Shown here: positions 27,651-36,298 of the stretch, one piece after another
How positions within the stretch are numbered: position 1 is the stretch's first letter
How the letters are laid out: the number at the start of each line of letters is the position of its first letter
Assembly: GCF_019160155.1 (NCBI RefSeq)
Contig: NZ_JAFNIH010000009.1
Span: 27,435-91,434 of the forward strand
Direction of reading: 5' to 3'
Source: Pinisolibacter aquiterrae
GTDB taxonomy: Bacteria; Pseudomonadota; Alphaproteobacteria; Rhizobiales; Ancalomicrobiaceae
DNA: 64,000 nucleotides
Position numbers and translations under genes: made by a program
The notes under the pieces: model-generated
The model's database searches: none
Told to the model about the DNA's origin: nothing
Seen by the model: the letters and a program-made list of their open reading frames with translations, nothing else

Positions 27651-28373
27651 TCACCCCATCCGGGCGCCGCTCACCCGCTTCACCAAGTGCACCATCACGG
27701 CGGTGGCGAAGAGGGGCGTGAGGAAGTTCACGAAGGGGATCGAGAGCACGAGCGCCGAGGCGAGGCCGGCCAGCATCGCGGCTCCCGAATGGGCGTGCGC
27801 CAGCCGCTTCGCCTCTTCTTTCCCCATCGTCCGACGCGCCGCGAAGGCGAAATATTCCCGGGCGATCAGCCAGCCGTTGCCGATGAAGAAGGCGACGAGA
27901 TTGACGCCGGGGATCAGCAGAAGAACCAGACAGACGAGGTTGACGACGAGCGACAGCGCGGTGAAGCGCGCGGCTTGAATCAGGCTTTCGCCGAGCGGCA
28001 TGGCGCGGCCGGGCGGCGCGCTCGGGTAATGGGTCTTCTCCACCACCTCGGCGACCTCGTCGAGGAAGAGGCCGGCGACGGCGGCGGTGATCGGCGCGAT
28101 CAGGAACGAGAAGCCGATCATCAGGGCGAGGCCGGAGAAGATCCCGGCGATCCAGAACACCCCGTCGAGGAAGAACGGCACGTTCAACGGATGGGCCCCG
28201 GCCATGTCGCCGGCATAGCCGGTGAAGAGCCGCGTGCCGAGCGCCCAGAGCACCACGACGATCAGCAGGGTCACGCCGAGCGAGCGGATCGCCACGCCGC
28301 GAAAGGGCGGCGAGGCGAGATCGGCGACACCGTCGCGGATCGCGGCGCCGACATGGTCGAGCGAGGACGCCAT
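27651..28373 (-). CDS. EI24/CysZ-like membrane protein
   Basis: The 240-residue protein has four to five long hydrophobic segments (about 30-48, 70-100, 136-165, 205-228) and the family motif LLIPGVNLVAFFIGNGWLIAREYF, which I recognise from the EI24/CysZ (DUF540) family. CysZ of enterobacteria is a sulfate channel; in Hyphomicrobiales the annotation as a sulfate transporter is by homology only. The start ATG 28373 lies just after the SAF-oxidoreductase stop (2 bases), so the two genes are probably co-transcribed. Confidence 0.82.
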   Translation of the reverse strand: MASSLDHVGAAIRDGVADLASPPFRGVAIRSLGVTLLIVVVLWALGTRLFTGYAGDMAGAHPLNVPFFLDGVFWIAGIFSGLALMIGFSFLIAPITAAVAGLFLDEVAEVVEKTHYPSAPPGRAMPLGESLIQAARFTALSLVVNLVCLVLLLIPGVNLVAFFIGNGWLIAREYFAFAARRTMGKEEAKRLAHAHSGAAMLAGLASALVLSIPFVNFLTPLFATAVMVHLVKRVSGARMG

Positions 28374-28375
28374 GG

Positions 28376-29767
28376 TCAGGCCGCCGCCTCACCGGGGGCG
28401 ACCCCGGCGGGGCCGTGGACCATCTCGTCCTGCAACCGGCGCAGCTCGACGATCTTGGAGCCGACCGGCGGGGCGACGTTGGCGCGGGTCAGCAATTCGC
28501 CGCGCTTGATCGGTTTCACCACCGTGCCGCCCTCGATCAGGCCGATCGGCATGGCGCCGGCCGCGCGGGCCGCCTCGTATTCGAGGGTGAAGGCGCGGTA
28601 GCACCATTCGCCGATCGCATCGAGCTTCTCACCGGGGGCGAGGTCGCGCTTGGCGAGGGCGGAGACCTCGGCCGAGGGCTTGGCGAGCGCGCGCATGTCG
28701 ACGCGGCCGTGGAGCACCGCGCGGGCGGCCGACAGCGGCACCTCGAGGCTGGTCAGGTGATAGGGCCGGTAGAAGGTGTAATAGGGGCCGGGGCCGAGCT
28801 TCAGGTCGTTCATGCGCTCGCGCAGGCGCGGGTGGCTCATCTCGGCGACGACGAAGACGCCCGGCGCGACGCCCTTGCCGATGGTGTAGTCGACCACGCC
28901 CTTGCGCGAGAGAATGCCGCCGTCTTGCCTCGGGCAGAGGATGGTGTGGAGGTTCTCGAGCGTCGCCTCGGGGCCGTGCATGCCGGCGACGTCGGGGACG
29001 AGGCCGGTGGCGTTGGCGATGTTGGCCATCTCCACCATGGTCTTCGACCCGTCGATGAACTCCACGAGCATGCGCGGGTTCATGTTGCGGCGGGTCGCCT
29101 CCTCGACGTACTGGTCGGGGGTGGCGGTGATGTCGAGCGGGTTGTTCTTGCCCTTGCCGGCGGCGATCACGGGATAGCCGAGCGCGGTGACGAATTCGAT
29201 CAGTTCCATGGTCGAGGAGGGCTCGTCGCCGGCGCCGACCGTGTAGACCACCCCGGCCTCGCGGGCGCGGTTCTGCAACCAGGCGCCGACGGTCACGTCG
29301 GCCTCGACGTTCATCATCACGACGTGCTTGCCGGCCTCGATGGCGCCCAGCGCGATGATCGCGCCCATCTCCGGCTTGCCGGTGGCGTCGATGACGACGT
29401 CGACGTGATCGGACGTGTAGAGCGCCTCGACGTCGGTGGTGACGGCGGTGTAACCGGCCTCGACGGCGCGGGCGATCGCCGGGCGGCTCTCGACGACGCG
29501 GACACGCTCCGGGTCGAGCCCGGCGATCACATGGGCGTGTTCGGCGTGACGCTTGGCGGGGTCGCGCACGGCGATGACGGTGATCCGGAGACCCTTCATC
29601 AGCGCGACCTGGGTGACGATGTCGGTCCCCATCTCGCCGACGCCGACGAGGCCGATGCGGATCGCGCCGCCGGCCTCCTCGAGGGCGGCCAATTCGGCGG
29701 CGAGCCCGGTCCGGGCGACGAAGCGCTGCGTGGTGTCGGCCGACGGGAACGACCCTTCTCTGCCCAT
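28376..29767 (-). CDS. NAD(P)-dependent oxidoreductase, homoserine dehydrogenase-like, with C-terminal SAF domain
   Basis: The 463-residue protein has a Rossmann fold (IRIGLVGVGEMGTDIVTQVA) and DVVIDATGKPEMGA, like homoserine dehydrogenases. MNVEADVTVGAWLQ and GAGDEPSSTMELIEFV follow, and the last 70 residues (PIGLIEGGTVVKPIKRGELL, TRANVAPP) resemble a SAF domain as in UxaA or sialic acid synthases. It lacks the ACT domain of true homoserine dehydrogenase. The substrate is unknown, perhaps a sugar acid or polyol derivative. The start ATG 29767 follows GAGGAAG. It is the upstream partner of the CysZ-like gene. Confidence 0.75.
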   Translation of the reverse strand: MGREGSFPSADTTQRFVARTGLAAELAALEEAGGAIRIGLVGVGEMGTDIVTQVALMKGLRITVIAVRDPAKRHAEHAHVIAGLDPERVRVVESRPAIARAVEAGYTAVTTDVEALYTSDHVDVVIDATGKPEMGAIIALGAIEAGKHVVMMNVEADVTVGAWLQNRAREAGVVYTVGAGDEPSSTMELIEFVTALGYPVIAAGKGKNNPLDITATPDQYVEEATRRNMNPRMLVEFIDGSKTMVEMANIANATGLVPDVAGMHGPEATLENLHTILCPRQDGGILSRKGVVDYTIGKGVAPGVFVVAEMSHPRLRERMNDLKLGPGPYYTFYRPYHLTSLEVPLSAARAVLHGRVDMRALAKPSAEVSALAKRDLAPGEKLDAIGEWCYRAFTLEYEAARAAGAMPIGLIEGGTVVKPIKRGELLTRANVAPPVGSKIVELRRLQDEMVHGPAGVAPGEAAA

Positions 29768-29985
29768 GATCGCTTCCTCTTCGGCGCTCGTCTCTACGGC
29801 CACCCTCGCGAAATAGGGCAGGGGCGGCGCGAACTCAAGGTCATCCGGTCCGCAATCCGCGTTCCTCCCGTCGGGTGAGGCGTGGTTGCATGGGGATCGC
29901 TTTTCCTTGTACCACGGCGGTCGACGGTCGTCGCTCCGGCTCGGACGGTCCCGTTCCCAGTCCCTTGCGCCGGTAGGTTCCCCTC

Positions 29986-30999
29986 ATGACCGACACCCGT
30001 TTCGACGTTCTCGGCATCGGCAATGCCATCGTCGACGTCATCTCCCGCACGACGGACGACTTCCTGGTGCGCGAGGGGTTGGTCAAAGGGTCGATGCGCC
30101 TGATCGACGCGGAGGAGGCCGAACGCCTCTACGAGCACATGGGGCCGACCAAGGAGGTCTCGGGCGGATCGGCCGGCAACACCATCGCCGCGCTGGCGGG
30201 GCTCGGCGGGAAGGCGGCCTATTTCGGCAAGGTCTCGGACGATCATCTCGGCAAGGCCTTCGCCCACGACATTCGCGCCGTCGGCGTCCATTTCGAGACC
30301 GCGCCGCTGATGCGGATCGCCCCCGATCACGCGCCGACCGCACGGTCGATGATCCTGGTGACGCCCGACGGCGAGCGCACCATGAACACGTTCCTCGGCG
30401 CCTGCACCCATCTGACGCCGGCCGACATCGACGTGGAGACGGTCGCCGCCTCGAAGATCGTCTATCTCGAGGGCTATCTGTGGGATCCGCCGGCGGCCAA
30501 GGAGGCGTTCCGCGAGGCCTCGCGCATCGCCCATGCCCATGACCGGCGGGTGGCGCTGACGCTCTCCGACAGTTTCTGCGTCGAGCGCTGGCGCCCCGAG
30601 TTCCTGGAACTGATGCGCGGCGGTTTCGTCGACGTGGTCTTCGCCAATCAGGCGGAGGTGAAGGCGCTCTACGAGACCGCCGACATCGACGCGGGCGTGG
30701 CGGCGCTTCGGGCCGACGTCGGTCTGGCGGCGGTGACGCTGTCGGAAGAAGGGTCGCTGGTGGCGAGCCGCGACGGGGTGGTGCGGGTCGCCGCCGCGCC
30801 GGCCGCGGCGGTGGTCGACACCACCGGCGCGGGCGATCTCTACGCGGCCGGCTTCCTCTACGGTCTCACCCACGGTTTCGATCACGCCACCTGCGCCGAG
30901 CTCGGCGGCCTGCTGGCGGCGGAGATCATCGGCCACATCGGCGCGCGCTCGCAGTCCGATCTCGCCGATCTCGTGCGTCAGGCCGGCTTTCCGGTCTGA
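29986..30999 (+). CDS. Adenosine kinase (PfkB family)
   Basis: The 337-residue carbohydrate/nucleoside kinase begins FDVLGIGNAIVDVISRT and shows GGSAGNTIAALAGLGGKAAYFG (substrate lid) and the PfkB signature DTTGAGDLYAAGFLYG with the catalytic Asp in GAGD. The N-terminal form VLGIGNAIVD and ANQAEVKALYE are typical of the alphaproteobacterial adenosine kinases that phosphorylate adenosine to AMP for purine salvage. Other PfkB sugars cannot be fully excluded. It overlaps the convergent diguanylate cyclase gene by 22 bases at the 3' end. Confidence 0.85.
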   Translation: MTDTRFDVLGIGNAIVDVISRTTDDFLVREGLVKGSMRLIDAEEAERLYEHMGPTKEVSGGSAGNTIAALAGLGGKAAYFGKVSDDHLGKAFAHDIRAVGVHFETAPLMRIAPDHAPTARSMILVTPDGERTMNTFLGACTHLTPADIDVETVAASKIVYLEGYLWDPPAAKEAFREASRIAHAHDRRVALTLSDSFCVERWRPEFLELMRGGFVDVVFANQAEVKALYETADIDAGVAALRADVGLAAVTLSEEGSLVASRDGVVRVAAAPAAAVVDTTGAGDLYAAGFLYGLTHGFDHATCAELGGLLAAEIIGHIGARSQSDLADLVRQAGFPV

Positions 31000-32213
31000 T
31001 CGGCGGCGGCGTCGGGAGCGATCGTCCAACGATTGCGCCCGGCGTGTTTGGCGGCGTAGAGCGCGGCATCGGCGCGCTCCAGCACCCGGCGTCGCGCGCG
31101 CGGGTCGCCGTTCTCGACGAGGGCGCAGCCGAGCGAGACGGTGACGAGGCCGTCCGCGCCGTCGATGCCGGCGTGGGGGATCGACAGTTTCTCCACGGCG
31201 CGGCGCAGACGCTCCAGCACGGTCACGACGTCGTCGCGGCCGAGGCCGGGGGCGAGCGCCACGAACTCCTCGCCGCCGAGGCGGGCGATGAAGTCGGCGT
31301 TGCCGCGCATCTCGGCGGCGAGCGCGCGCGCCACGGCGATCAGGCAGCGATCCCCCTCGACATGGCCGTAATGGTCGTTGAACGCCTTGAAGTGATCGAT
31401 GTCGATCATCACCACGGCGAGGGTGGCGTCGTGCGGGGCGGCCATCGTCTCGGCGAAGCGCTCCTCGAAGGCGCGGCGGTTGGGAATGCCGGTCAGGGGG
31501 TCGAGCGTCGTCATCTCGCGCAGCTCGGCGTTCCGTTCGGCCGTGTCCTCCGAGAGCAGGCGCTCGCGCGTGAGGAACAGGAAGAGGGCGCGGTGGTCGC
31601 GATCGTCGCGCCAGTTGCCCCAGAGCGTCATGGCGCTGACCGAGATCACCAGGAGCAACGCCGGCACGTGCAGCGTCATGTCGAATTCGGGATCGCCGAC
31701 GAGCGCGACCGCGTAGATCACGTCGACGACGACGATGGCCGTCAGCGCCTGCCGGAAATGCAGCGAGGCGAGGTCGGCGGCGGCGAGCGGCACCATCATG
31801 AAACAATAGATGCCGACGGTCGCGGCGGCGCCGCTCTCGACCCGGAAACCGACGCAGACCAGGGCGCCGACCGCGACGACGCCGGAGATCGTGGCCCGAT
31901 CGATGGCGCGATGGGTGCGCGACAGCGCCGTGACGACGAGGGTGAGGAAACTCACGGCGCCGATCGCCGCCATCGTCGCCAGCCAGCGCCGGAAGGTCTC
32001 GGGATCGGCGGAGGTGTCGGTGAAGAAGGCGCGCTGAACGACGAAGGCGGCGAGGACCGAGAGACCGATGCTCGAGGCGATGATCATCGAGCGGCGGCGG
32101 CGGTCGGAAATGGCGGTGCGGTAGTGTTCCTCGAGCGTCGGCGAAAAGGCGAGGACCCCCGGCGGGGTCTCGAGATTGCGGATCACCTCCGCGATCAGCT
32201 GCTCGCGTCTCAT
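30978..32213 (-). CDS. Membrane-anchored diguanylate cyclase (GGDEF)
   Basis: The 411-residue protein has a cytoplasmic N-terminal 40 residues and about six membrane helices between residues 45 and 210. A GGDEF domain follows (TTLDPLTGIPNRRAFEERFA, MIDIDHFKAFNDHYGHVEGD, ARLGGEEFVALAPG). The active-site loop is GGEEF, normally competent to make cyclic di-GMP. The inhibitory RxxD motif is not at its usual place (GNAD instead), so product inhibition is probably absent. The sensory part is unrecognised, resembling a 6TM MHYT-less sensor. The start ATG 32213 is used. Confidence 0.9.
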   Translation of the reverse strand: MRREQLIAEVIRNLETPPGVLAFSPTLEEHYRTAISDRRRRSMIIASSIGLSVLAAFVVQRAFFTDTSADPETFRRWLATMAAIGAVSFLTLVVTALSRTHRAIDRATISGVVAVGALVCVGFRVESGAAATVGIYCFMMVPLAAADLASLHFRQALTAIVVVDVIYAVALVGDPEFDMTLHVPALLLVISVSAMTLWGNWRDDRDHRALFLFLTRERLLSEDTAERNAELREMTTLDPLTGIPNRRAFEERFAETMAAPHDATLAVVMIDIDHFKAFNDHYGHVEGDRCLIAVARALAAEMRGNADFIARLGGEEFVALAPGLGRDDVVTVLERLRRAVEKLSIPHAGIDGADGLVTVSLGCALVENGDPRARRRVLERADAALYAAKHAGRNRWTIAPDAAADQTGKPA

Positions 32214-32340
32214 CGTCGTCGTCCGCAGGTCGGGGGGGAGGCACGGGCGGGACGGCGCTCGGCCCGCAATCGGCGTCCTTAGGCCGGGTTCGAGCCCCTG
32301 TCCACGTCACGAGCGCGTGACCGGACGAAAAAGCGCTCTT

Positions 32341-32420
32341 CTCGGACGTTTCGTCGCGCCGACGCGCTCTCGTCGAGCGTCTCGTCGCGCCAACGCGCTC
32401 TCGGGACGTTTCGTCGCGCT
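32341..32420. repeat. Imperfect tandem repeat, about 30 bp, 2.6 copies
   Basis: The repeated core is ACGTTTCGTCGCGCC followed by ACGCGCTCTCG. Copies begin at about 32341, 32371 and 32401, with a few substitutions. The array lies between the diguanylate cyclase start and the stop of the XRE-cupin gene (32420) and just touches the latter. It could be a slippage-born repeat or a set of binding sites. It is too short, with no distinct spacers, for CRISPR. Confidence 0.55.
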
Positions 32421-32980
32421 CAGAAGCTCGGCGGTGTGCAGGCGGAGACCACCACCAGATCGTCGTCGCCGAGATTGCGGAAGGCATGGGGGCGGCGGCT
32501 GTCGAAGAAATAGGCGTCGCCGGTGCGCAACGTGTGGCGGACCCCGTCGACTTCGAGCTCGAGCAGACCGCGCACCACCAGTCCGGCCTCCTCGCCCTGG
32601 TGGGAGAGGAGGGCCCGGCCGGAGACGGCGCCGGGTTTGTAGCGTTCGTGCAGCATCTGCAGCGAGCGTCCGCTGAGGTCGCCGCCGACCTGGCGGTAGG
32701 AGATCGGGCCGCCGGCGATCTCGGTCAGTTCGTCGGCGCGCCACACCACCTTCTCGTGCTCGGCCTCCTCGGTCGAGAAGAACGCGGAGAGGCCGATCGG
32801 GAAACCGGCGAGGATCTGTTTCAGCGCGGCCACCGAGGGGCTGACGCGGTTCGCCTCGATCATCGAGACGGTGGCGTTGGAGACGCCGGCCCGCTTGGCG
32901 AGCGCGCGTTGCGACAGGCCGCGCGCGAGGCGCAGCTCCTTCAGGCGGAGGCCGACGTCGATGTCCGAGGGTGTGTTCAT
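32420..32980 (-). CDS. XRE-family transcriptional regulator with cupin domain
   Basis: The 186-residue protein has an N-terminal helix-turn-helix (RLKELRLARGLSQRALAKRAG, then VSNATVSMIEANRVSP, about residues 11-48) and a C-terminal cupin (HQGEEAGLVVRGLLELEVDG, GDAYFFDSRRPHAFRN). This is the PuuR-like layout, common in regulators of amine and amino acid catabolism. It is divergent from the omega-aminotransferase gene with a 104-base gap, so it most likely controls that gene. The effector is unknown; a polyamine, beta-alanine or taurine-like compound would fit. Confidence 0.88.
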   Translation of the reverse strand: MNTPSDIDVGLRLKELRLARGLSQRALAKRAGVSNATVSMIEANRVSPSVAALKQILAGFPIGLSAFFSTEEAEHEKVVWRADELTEIAGGPISYRQVGGDLSGRSLQMLHERYKPGAVSGRALLSHQGEEAGLVVRGLLELEVDGVRHTLRTGDAYFFDSRRPHAFRNLGDDDLVVVSACTPPSF

Positions 32981-33046
32981 ATGTTCAGAATACGGAACGG
33001 ATCGAACAGCGTCCAGGGATTGTCGGGGGGCCGAGAGGCTTCTAAC

Positions 33047-33062
33047 GTTCGATTTAGCGAAC
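33047..33062. promoter_or_regulatory. Candidate operator between the XRE-cupin and aminotransferase genes
   Basis: GTTCG (33047-33051) and CGAAC (33058-33062) form a palindrome with an ATTTAG centre, 22 bases before the aminotransferase ATG in a 104-bp divergent spacer. A site there could let the XRE-cupin regulator repress the aminotransferase. No binding motif is known for this regulator, so the call rests on symmetry and position. Confidence 0.35.
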
Positions 33063-33084
33063 TGTTTCGACCCCGAGGTTCTTC

Positions 33085-34407
33085 ATGACCGACATGCCGC
33101 GCCCCAACGATCTCGCCTCCTTCTGGATGCCCTACACCGCCAACCGGCAGTTCAAGAAGGCGCCGCGCATGTTCGTGAGCGCCGACCGGATGCGCTATCG
33201 CACCGACGACGGACGCGAGGTCCTCGACGGCACCGCGGGTCTGTGGTGCTGCAACGCCGGCCACAACCGGCCGAAGATCGTCGAGGCGATCCGCGCCCAG
33301 GCGGGTGAGCTCGACTATGCCCCGGCCTTCCAGATGGGTCATCCGAAGGCGTTCGAATTCGCCAACCGGCTGACCTCGATCGCGCCGGACGGGTTCGATC
33401 ACGTCTTCTTCACCAATTCGGGTTCGGAATCGGCCGACACCGCGCTGAAGATGGCGCTCGCCTATCACCGCATGCGCGGCGAGGCGCAGCGCACCCGCCT
33501 GATCGGCCGCGAGCGCGGCTATCACGGCGTCAACTTCGGCGGCATGTCGGTCGGCGGCATCGGCGGCAATCGCAAGATGTTCGGACAGCTGCTGCCGGGC
33601 GTCGACCATATCCGCCACACCCACGATCCCGCCCGCAACGCCTTCACGCGCGGCCAGCCCGAGTACGGCGCGGAATTCGCCGACGAGCTCGAGCGGATCT
33701 GCGCGCTGCACGACCCCTCCACCATCGCCGCCGTGATGGTGGAACCGATGGCCGGCTCGACCGGCGTGCTGATGCCGCCGAAGGGCTATCTCGAGCGGCT
33801 CCGGGCGATCTGCGACAAGTACGGCTTCCTGTTGATCTTCGACGAGGTCATCACCGGCTTCGGCCGTCTCGGCAGCCCCTTCGCGGTCGACCACTACGGC
33901 GTGAAGCCGGATCTCTTCACCGTCGCCAAGGGCATGACCAACGGCGTCATCCCGATGGGCGGCGTATTCGTGTCGTCGAAGATCCACGACGCCTTCATGT
34001 CCGGCCCCGAGCACATGATCGAGTTCGCCCACGGTTACACCTATTCGGGCAACCCGATCGCCTGCGCCGCCGGCATCGCCACACTCGACACCTATGCCGA
34101 GGAGGGGCTTCTGACGCGCGCCTCCGAGCTCGCCGGCTATTGGGAGGACGCGCTGTTCTCGCTGAAGGGCCTGCCGCACGTGATCGATCTGCGCAACACG
34201 GGCCTGATCGGCGCGATCGAGCTGGAGCCGATCGCCGGCGAGCCGACCAAGCGGGCCTTCTCCTGCTTCCTCGACGCGTTCGAGAGCGGCCTGCTGATCC
34301 GCACCACCGGCGACATCATCGCGCTGTCGCCGCCGCTGATCATCGAGAAGGCGGAGATCGACGAACTGTTCGGCAAGCTCACCGAAGTGCTGAAGCGGGC
34401 GGCCTGA
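33085..34407 (+). CDS. Omega-amino acid:pyruvate aminotransferase (class III, BauA-like)
   Basis: The 440-residue class III PLP aminotransferase begins LASFWMPYTANRQFKKAPRM, a strong mark of beta-alanine:pyruvate (omega) aminotransferases. FFTNSGSESADTALKMALAYH binds PLP phosphate, LLIFDEVITGFGRLG holds the PLP Asp, and Lys282 in FTVAKGMTNG is the Schiff-base lysine. It probably transfers the terminal amino group of beta-alanine or related omega-amino acids to pyruvate. The start ATG 33085 has GAGG upstream. It is divergent from an XRE-cupin regulator, which supports a regulated catabolic role. No dehydrogenase partner is adjacent. Confidence 0.9.
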   Translation: MTDMPRPNDLASFWMPYTANRQFKKAPRMFVSADRMRYRTDDGREVLDGTAGLWCCNAGHNRPKIVEAIRAQAGELDYAPAFQMGHPKAFEFANRLTSIAPDGFDHVFFTNSGSESADTALKMALAYHRMRGEAQRTRLIGRERGYHGVNFGGMSVGGIGGNRKMFGQLLPGVDHIRHTHDPARNAFTRGQPEYGAEFADELERICALHDPSTIAAVMVEPMAGSTGVLMPPKGYLERLRAICDKYGFLLIFDEVITGFGRLGSPFAVDHYGVKPDLFTVAKGMTNGVIPMGGVFVSSKIHDAFMSGPEHMIEFAHGYTYSGNPIACAAGIATLDTYAEEGLLTRASELAGYWEDALFSLKGLPHVIDLRNTGLIGAIELEPIAGEPTKRAFSCFLDAFESGLLIRTTGDIIALSPPLIIEKAEIDELFGKLTEVLKRAA

Positions 34408-34419
34408 TCGCTCGCCCAG

Positions 34420-34447
34420 GGCCGCCCCCGGACGACGGGGGGCGGCC
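34420..34447. terminator. GC-rich hairpin between convergent genes
   Basis: GGCCGCCCCC (34420-34429) and GGGGGCGGCC (34438-34447) form a 10-bp stem with an 8-base loop between the aminotransferase stop and the stop of the convergent GGDEF/EAL gene. It has no U tract; it may act as a bidirectional terminator. Confidence 0.5.
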
Positions 34448-36170
34448 TCAGGCGCTCATCTCGAGCGCCTCGGTCTCGCCTTCGGCGGTGGCGTCCACCG
34501 CCGGAGTCTCGGCCGCGGCCTTCGGCGTTTCGGCCGGCTGGGCGCGGGTCAGGACGATGGCGTGTTCGCCCAGTCCCTCGGCGTCGGCGATGTGCTCGAC
34601 CTGACCTTCGATCTCGGCCATCAGACCGGGGACGGCCTGGGCGGGCACCGCCTCGGAATAGAGGAAGCCCTGGCCGAGGGTGCAGCCGAAATCCCGGAGG
34701 ATGTCGGCGTTGCCGGAGGATTCGATGCCCTCGGCGGTGGTCGGCAGACCGAGACTGCCGGACAGGCCGATGATCGCCTTGACGATCATGCGGCTGTCGG
34801 AATTCTCGCGCATGGTCTTCACGAAGGACTGGTCGATCTTGATCTTGTCGAACGGCAGCATGCGCAGCTGATGGAGGCTGGCATAGCCGGTGCCGAAGTC
34901 GTCGAGGGCGATCGAGATCCTGGTTCTTCAGGGACAGCAGGGTCTGGGTGGCCTGATCGTGGTCGACGACGAGGGCGCTCTCGGTGATCTCGATCTCGAG
35001 ACGGCGCGGGGGGAAGCCGACCTCGACCAGGATCGCCAGGATCTCCTGGGCGAGCCAGGGGTTCTTGAAGTCCACCGGGGAGATGTTGACGGCGATCTTG
35101 ATGTGGTCCGGCCAGTCGCGGGCGCTGGTGCAGGCCTGACGCAGGAGCGAGGTGGTCAGGCGCGAGAGCAGCCCGGTCTCCTCGGCGATCGGAATGAAGA
35201 CGCCGGGCGGGATCTGGCCGCGCGTCGGATGGGCCCAGCGCGCCAGCACCTCGAAGCCGGTCAGGCGGCTCGACGAGAGATCGATGACGGGCTGGAAATG
35301 CGGGGTGATCTGCCCGGAATCGATGGCCGATTCGAGCGCGGTCTCGAGCTCGGCGCGCTCGCGGATCGCCTCTTCCATCTCCGGCTCGAAGACGGCGATC
35401 GAATTCTCGCGCTTCTTGGCGTTCTGCAGGGCGATGTCGGCGCGGCGCATGATCACGTCGACCTCGGCGGTGCCGTAGGCGCCGCCCCAGAGGGTGACGC
35501 CGGCGTCGGCGGTGATCGGCAGCGGCGGGTCGAAATCCTCGAGCCGCATGGCGACCGCGGCCACCAGACGGGCGGCGCGGGCCTCGGCGGTCTCGACGTC
35601 CGGCACGGTGGTCAGGATGTGGAACTCGTCGGGGCCGACCCGCGCGACGAAATCCTCGGGGCCGACCGCCATGGCGAGGCGATCTGAGAATTCGATCAGG
35701 ACGCGATCGGCGACGAGGTGGCCGCTCACCTCGTTCAGGGACTTGAAGCGGACGATGTCGATGGCGACGACGCAGCCGAGGTCGCCGGACGCGACGGGGG
35801 CGGCGAGGCGGGCGCGCAGCGCCGCCTTCAGGCCGACGCGATTGGGCAGCCCGGTCAGGCGATCGCAGATCTCGGCGGTCTCGGCGTTCTGCTCGGCCTC
35901 GGCCTTCGCCACCATCGCCTGGTTCAGCTCGTGGCGGCGGCGGAAGGCATAGGAGAAGACACCGGCCCAGGAGGCGACGAACAGCGCCATCAACGCCGAA
36001 CCCAGCGTCGTGTCGGCGGATTCGAGCATGGCGACGGTTCGGTGAAGAACTCCGAAGCGGTAGTCGAGTAAGAAGAGCAGCGCGATGATGCCGAGCAGGA
36101 CGATCCGTTCGCCGGTCGCCGAGAGCGATCGTCTTCCGGACGGTACGAGGACGGACTTCAGACGACTCAT
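34448..36170 (-). pseudogene. GGDEF/EAL cyclic-di-GMP protein, frameshifted
   Basis: The gene encodes two membrane helices (about 23-38 and 55-77), a GGDEF domain with a degenerate site (RVGPDEF) and an EAL domain (FQPVIDLSSSRLTGFEVLARW). At about 34918-34925 the frame breaks just before the segment RISIALDDFGTGYA. The rest (KIKIDQSFVKTMREN, IVKAIIGLSGSLGLPTTAEG) continues in another frame to 34448. The total length lacks 2 modulo 3 bases. Intact relatives act as phosphodiesterases with an inactive cyclase domain. The break removes the DDFG metal-binding segment from the main frame, so the product would be inactive. A consensus error is possible. Confidence 0.8.
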
Positions 36171-36298
36171 CGAGCGGGCTCCTCGCGTCGCGGCACGTTC
36201 CACGACCGATCCGGTCCGTTCTACGCCGCGACCATTTAAGGAGCCCTTTCCAAGGGTGGGTTGCGTCGGGGTAGGGGCACGTATGGTTGAGGAAACGT

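Noticed and set aside
32341..32420. Possible CRISPR array
   Set aside because: Fewer than three units, no distinct unique spacers and no cas genes.
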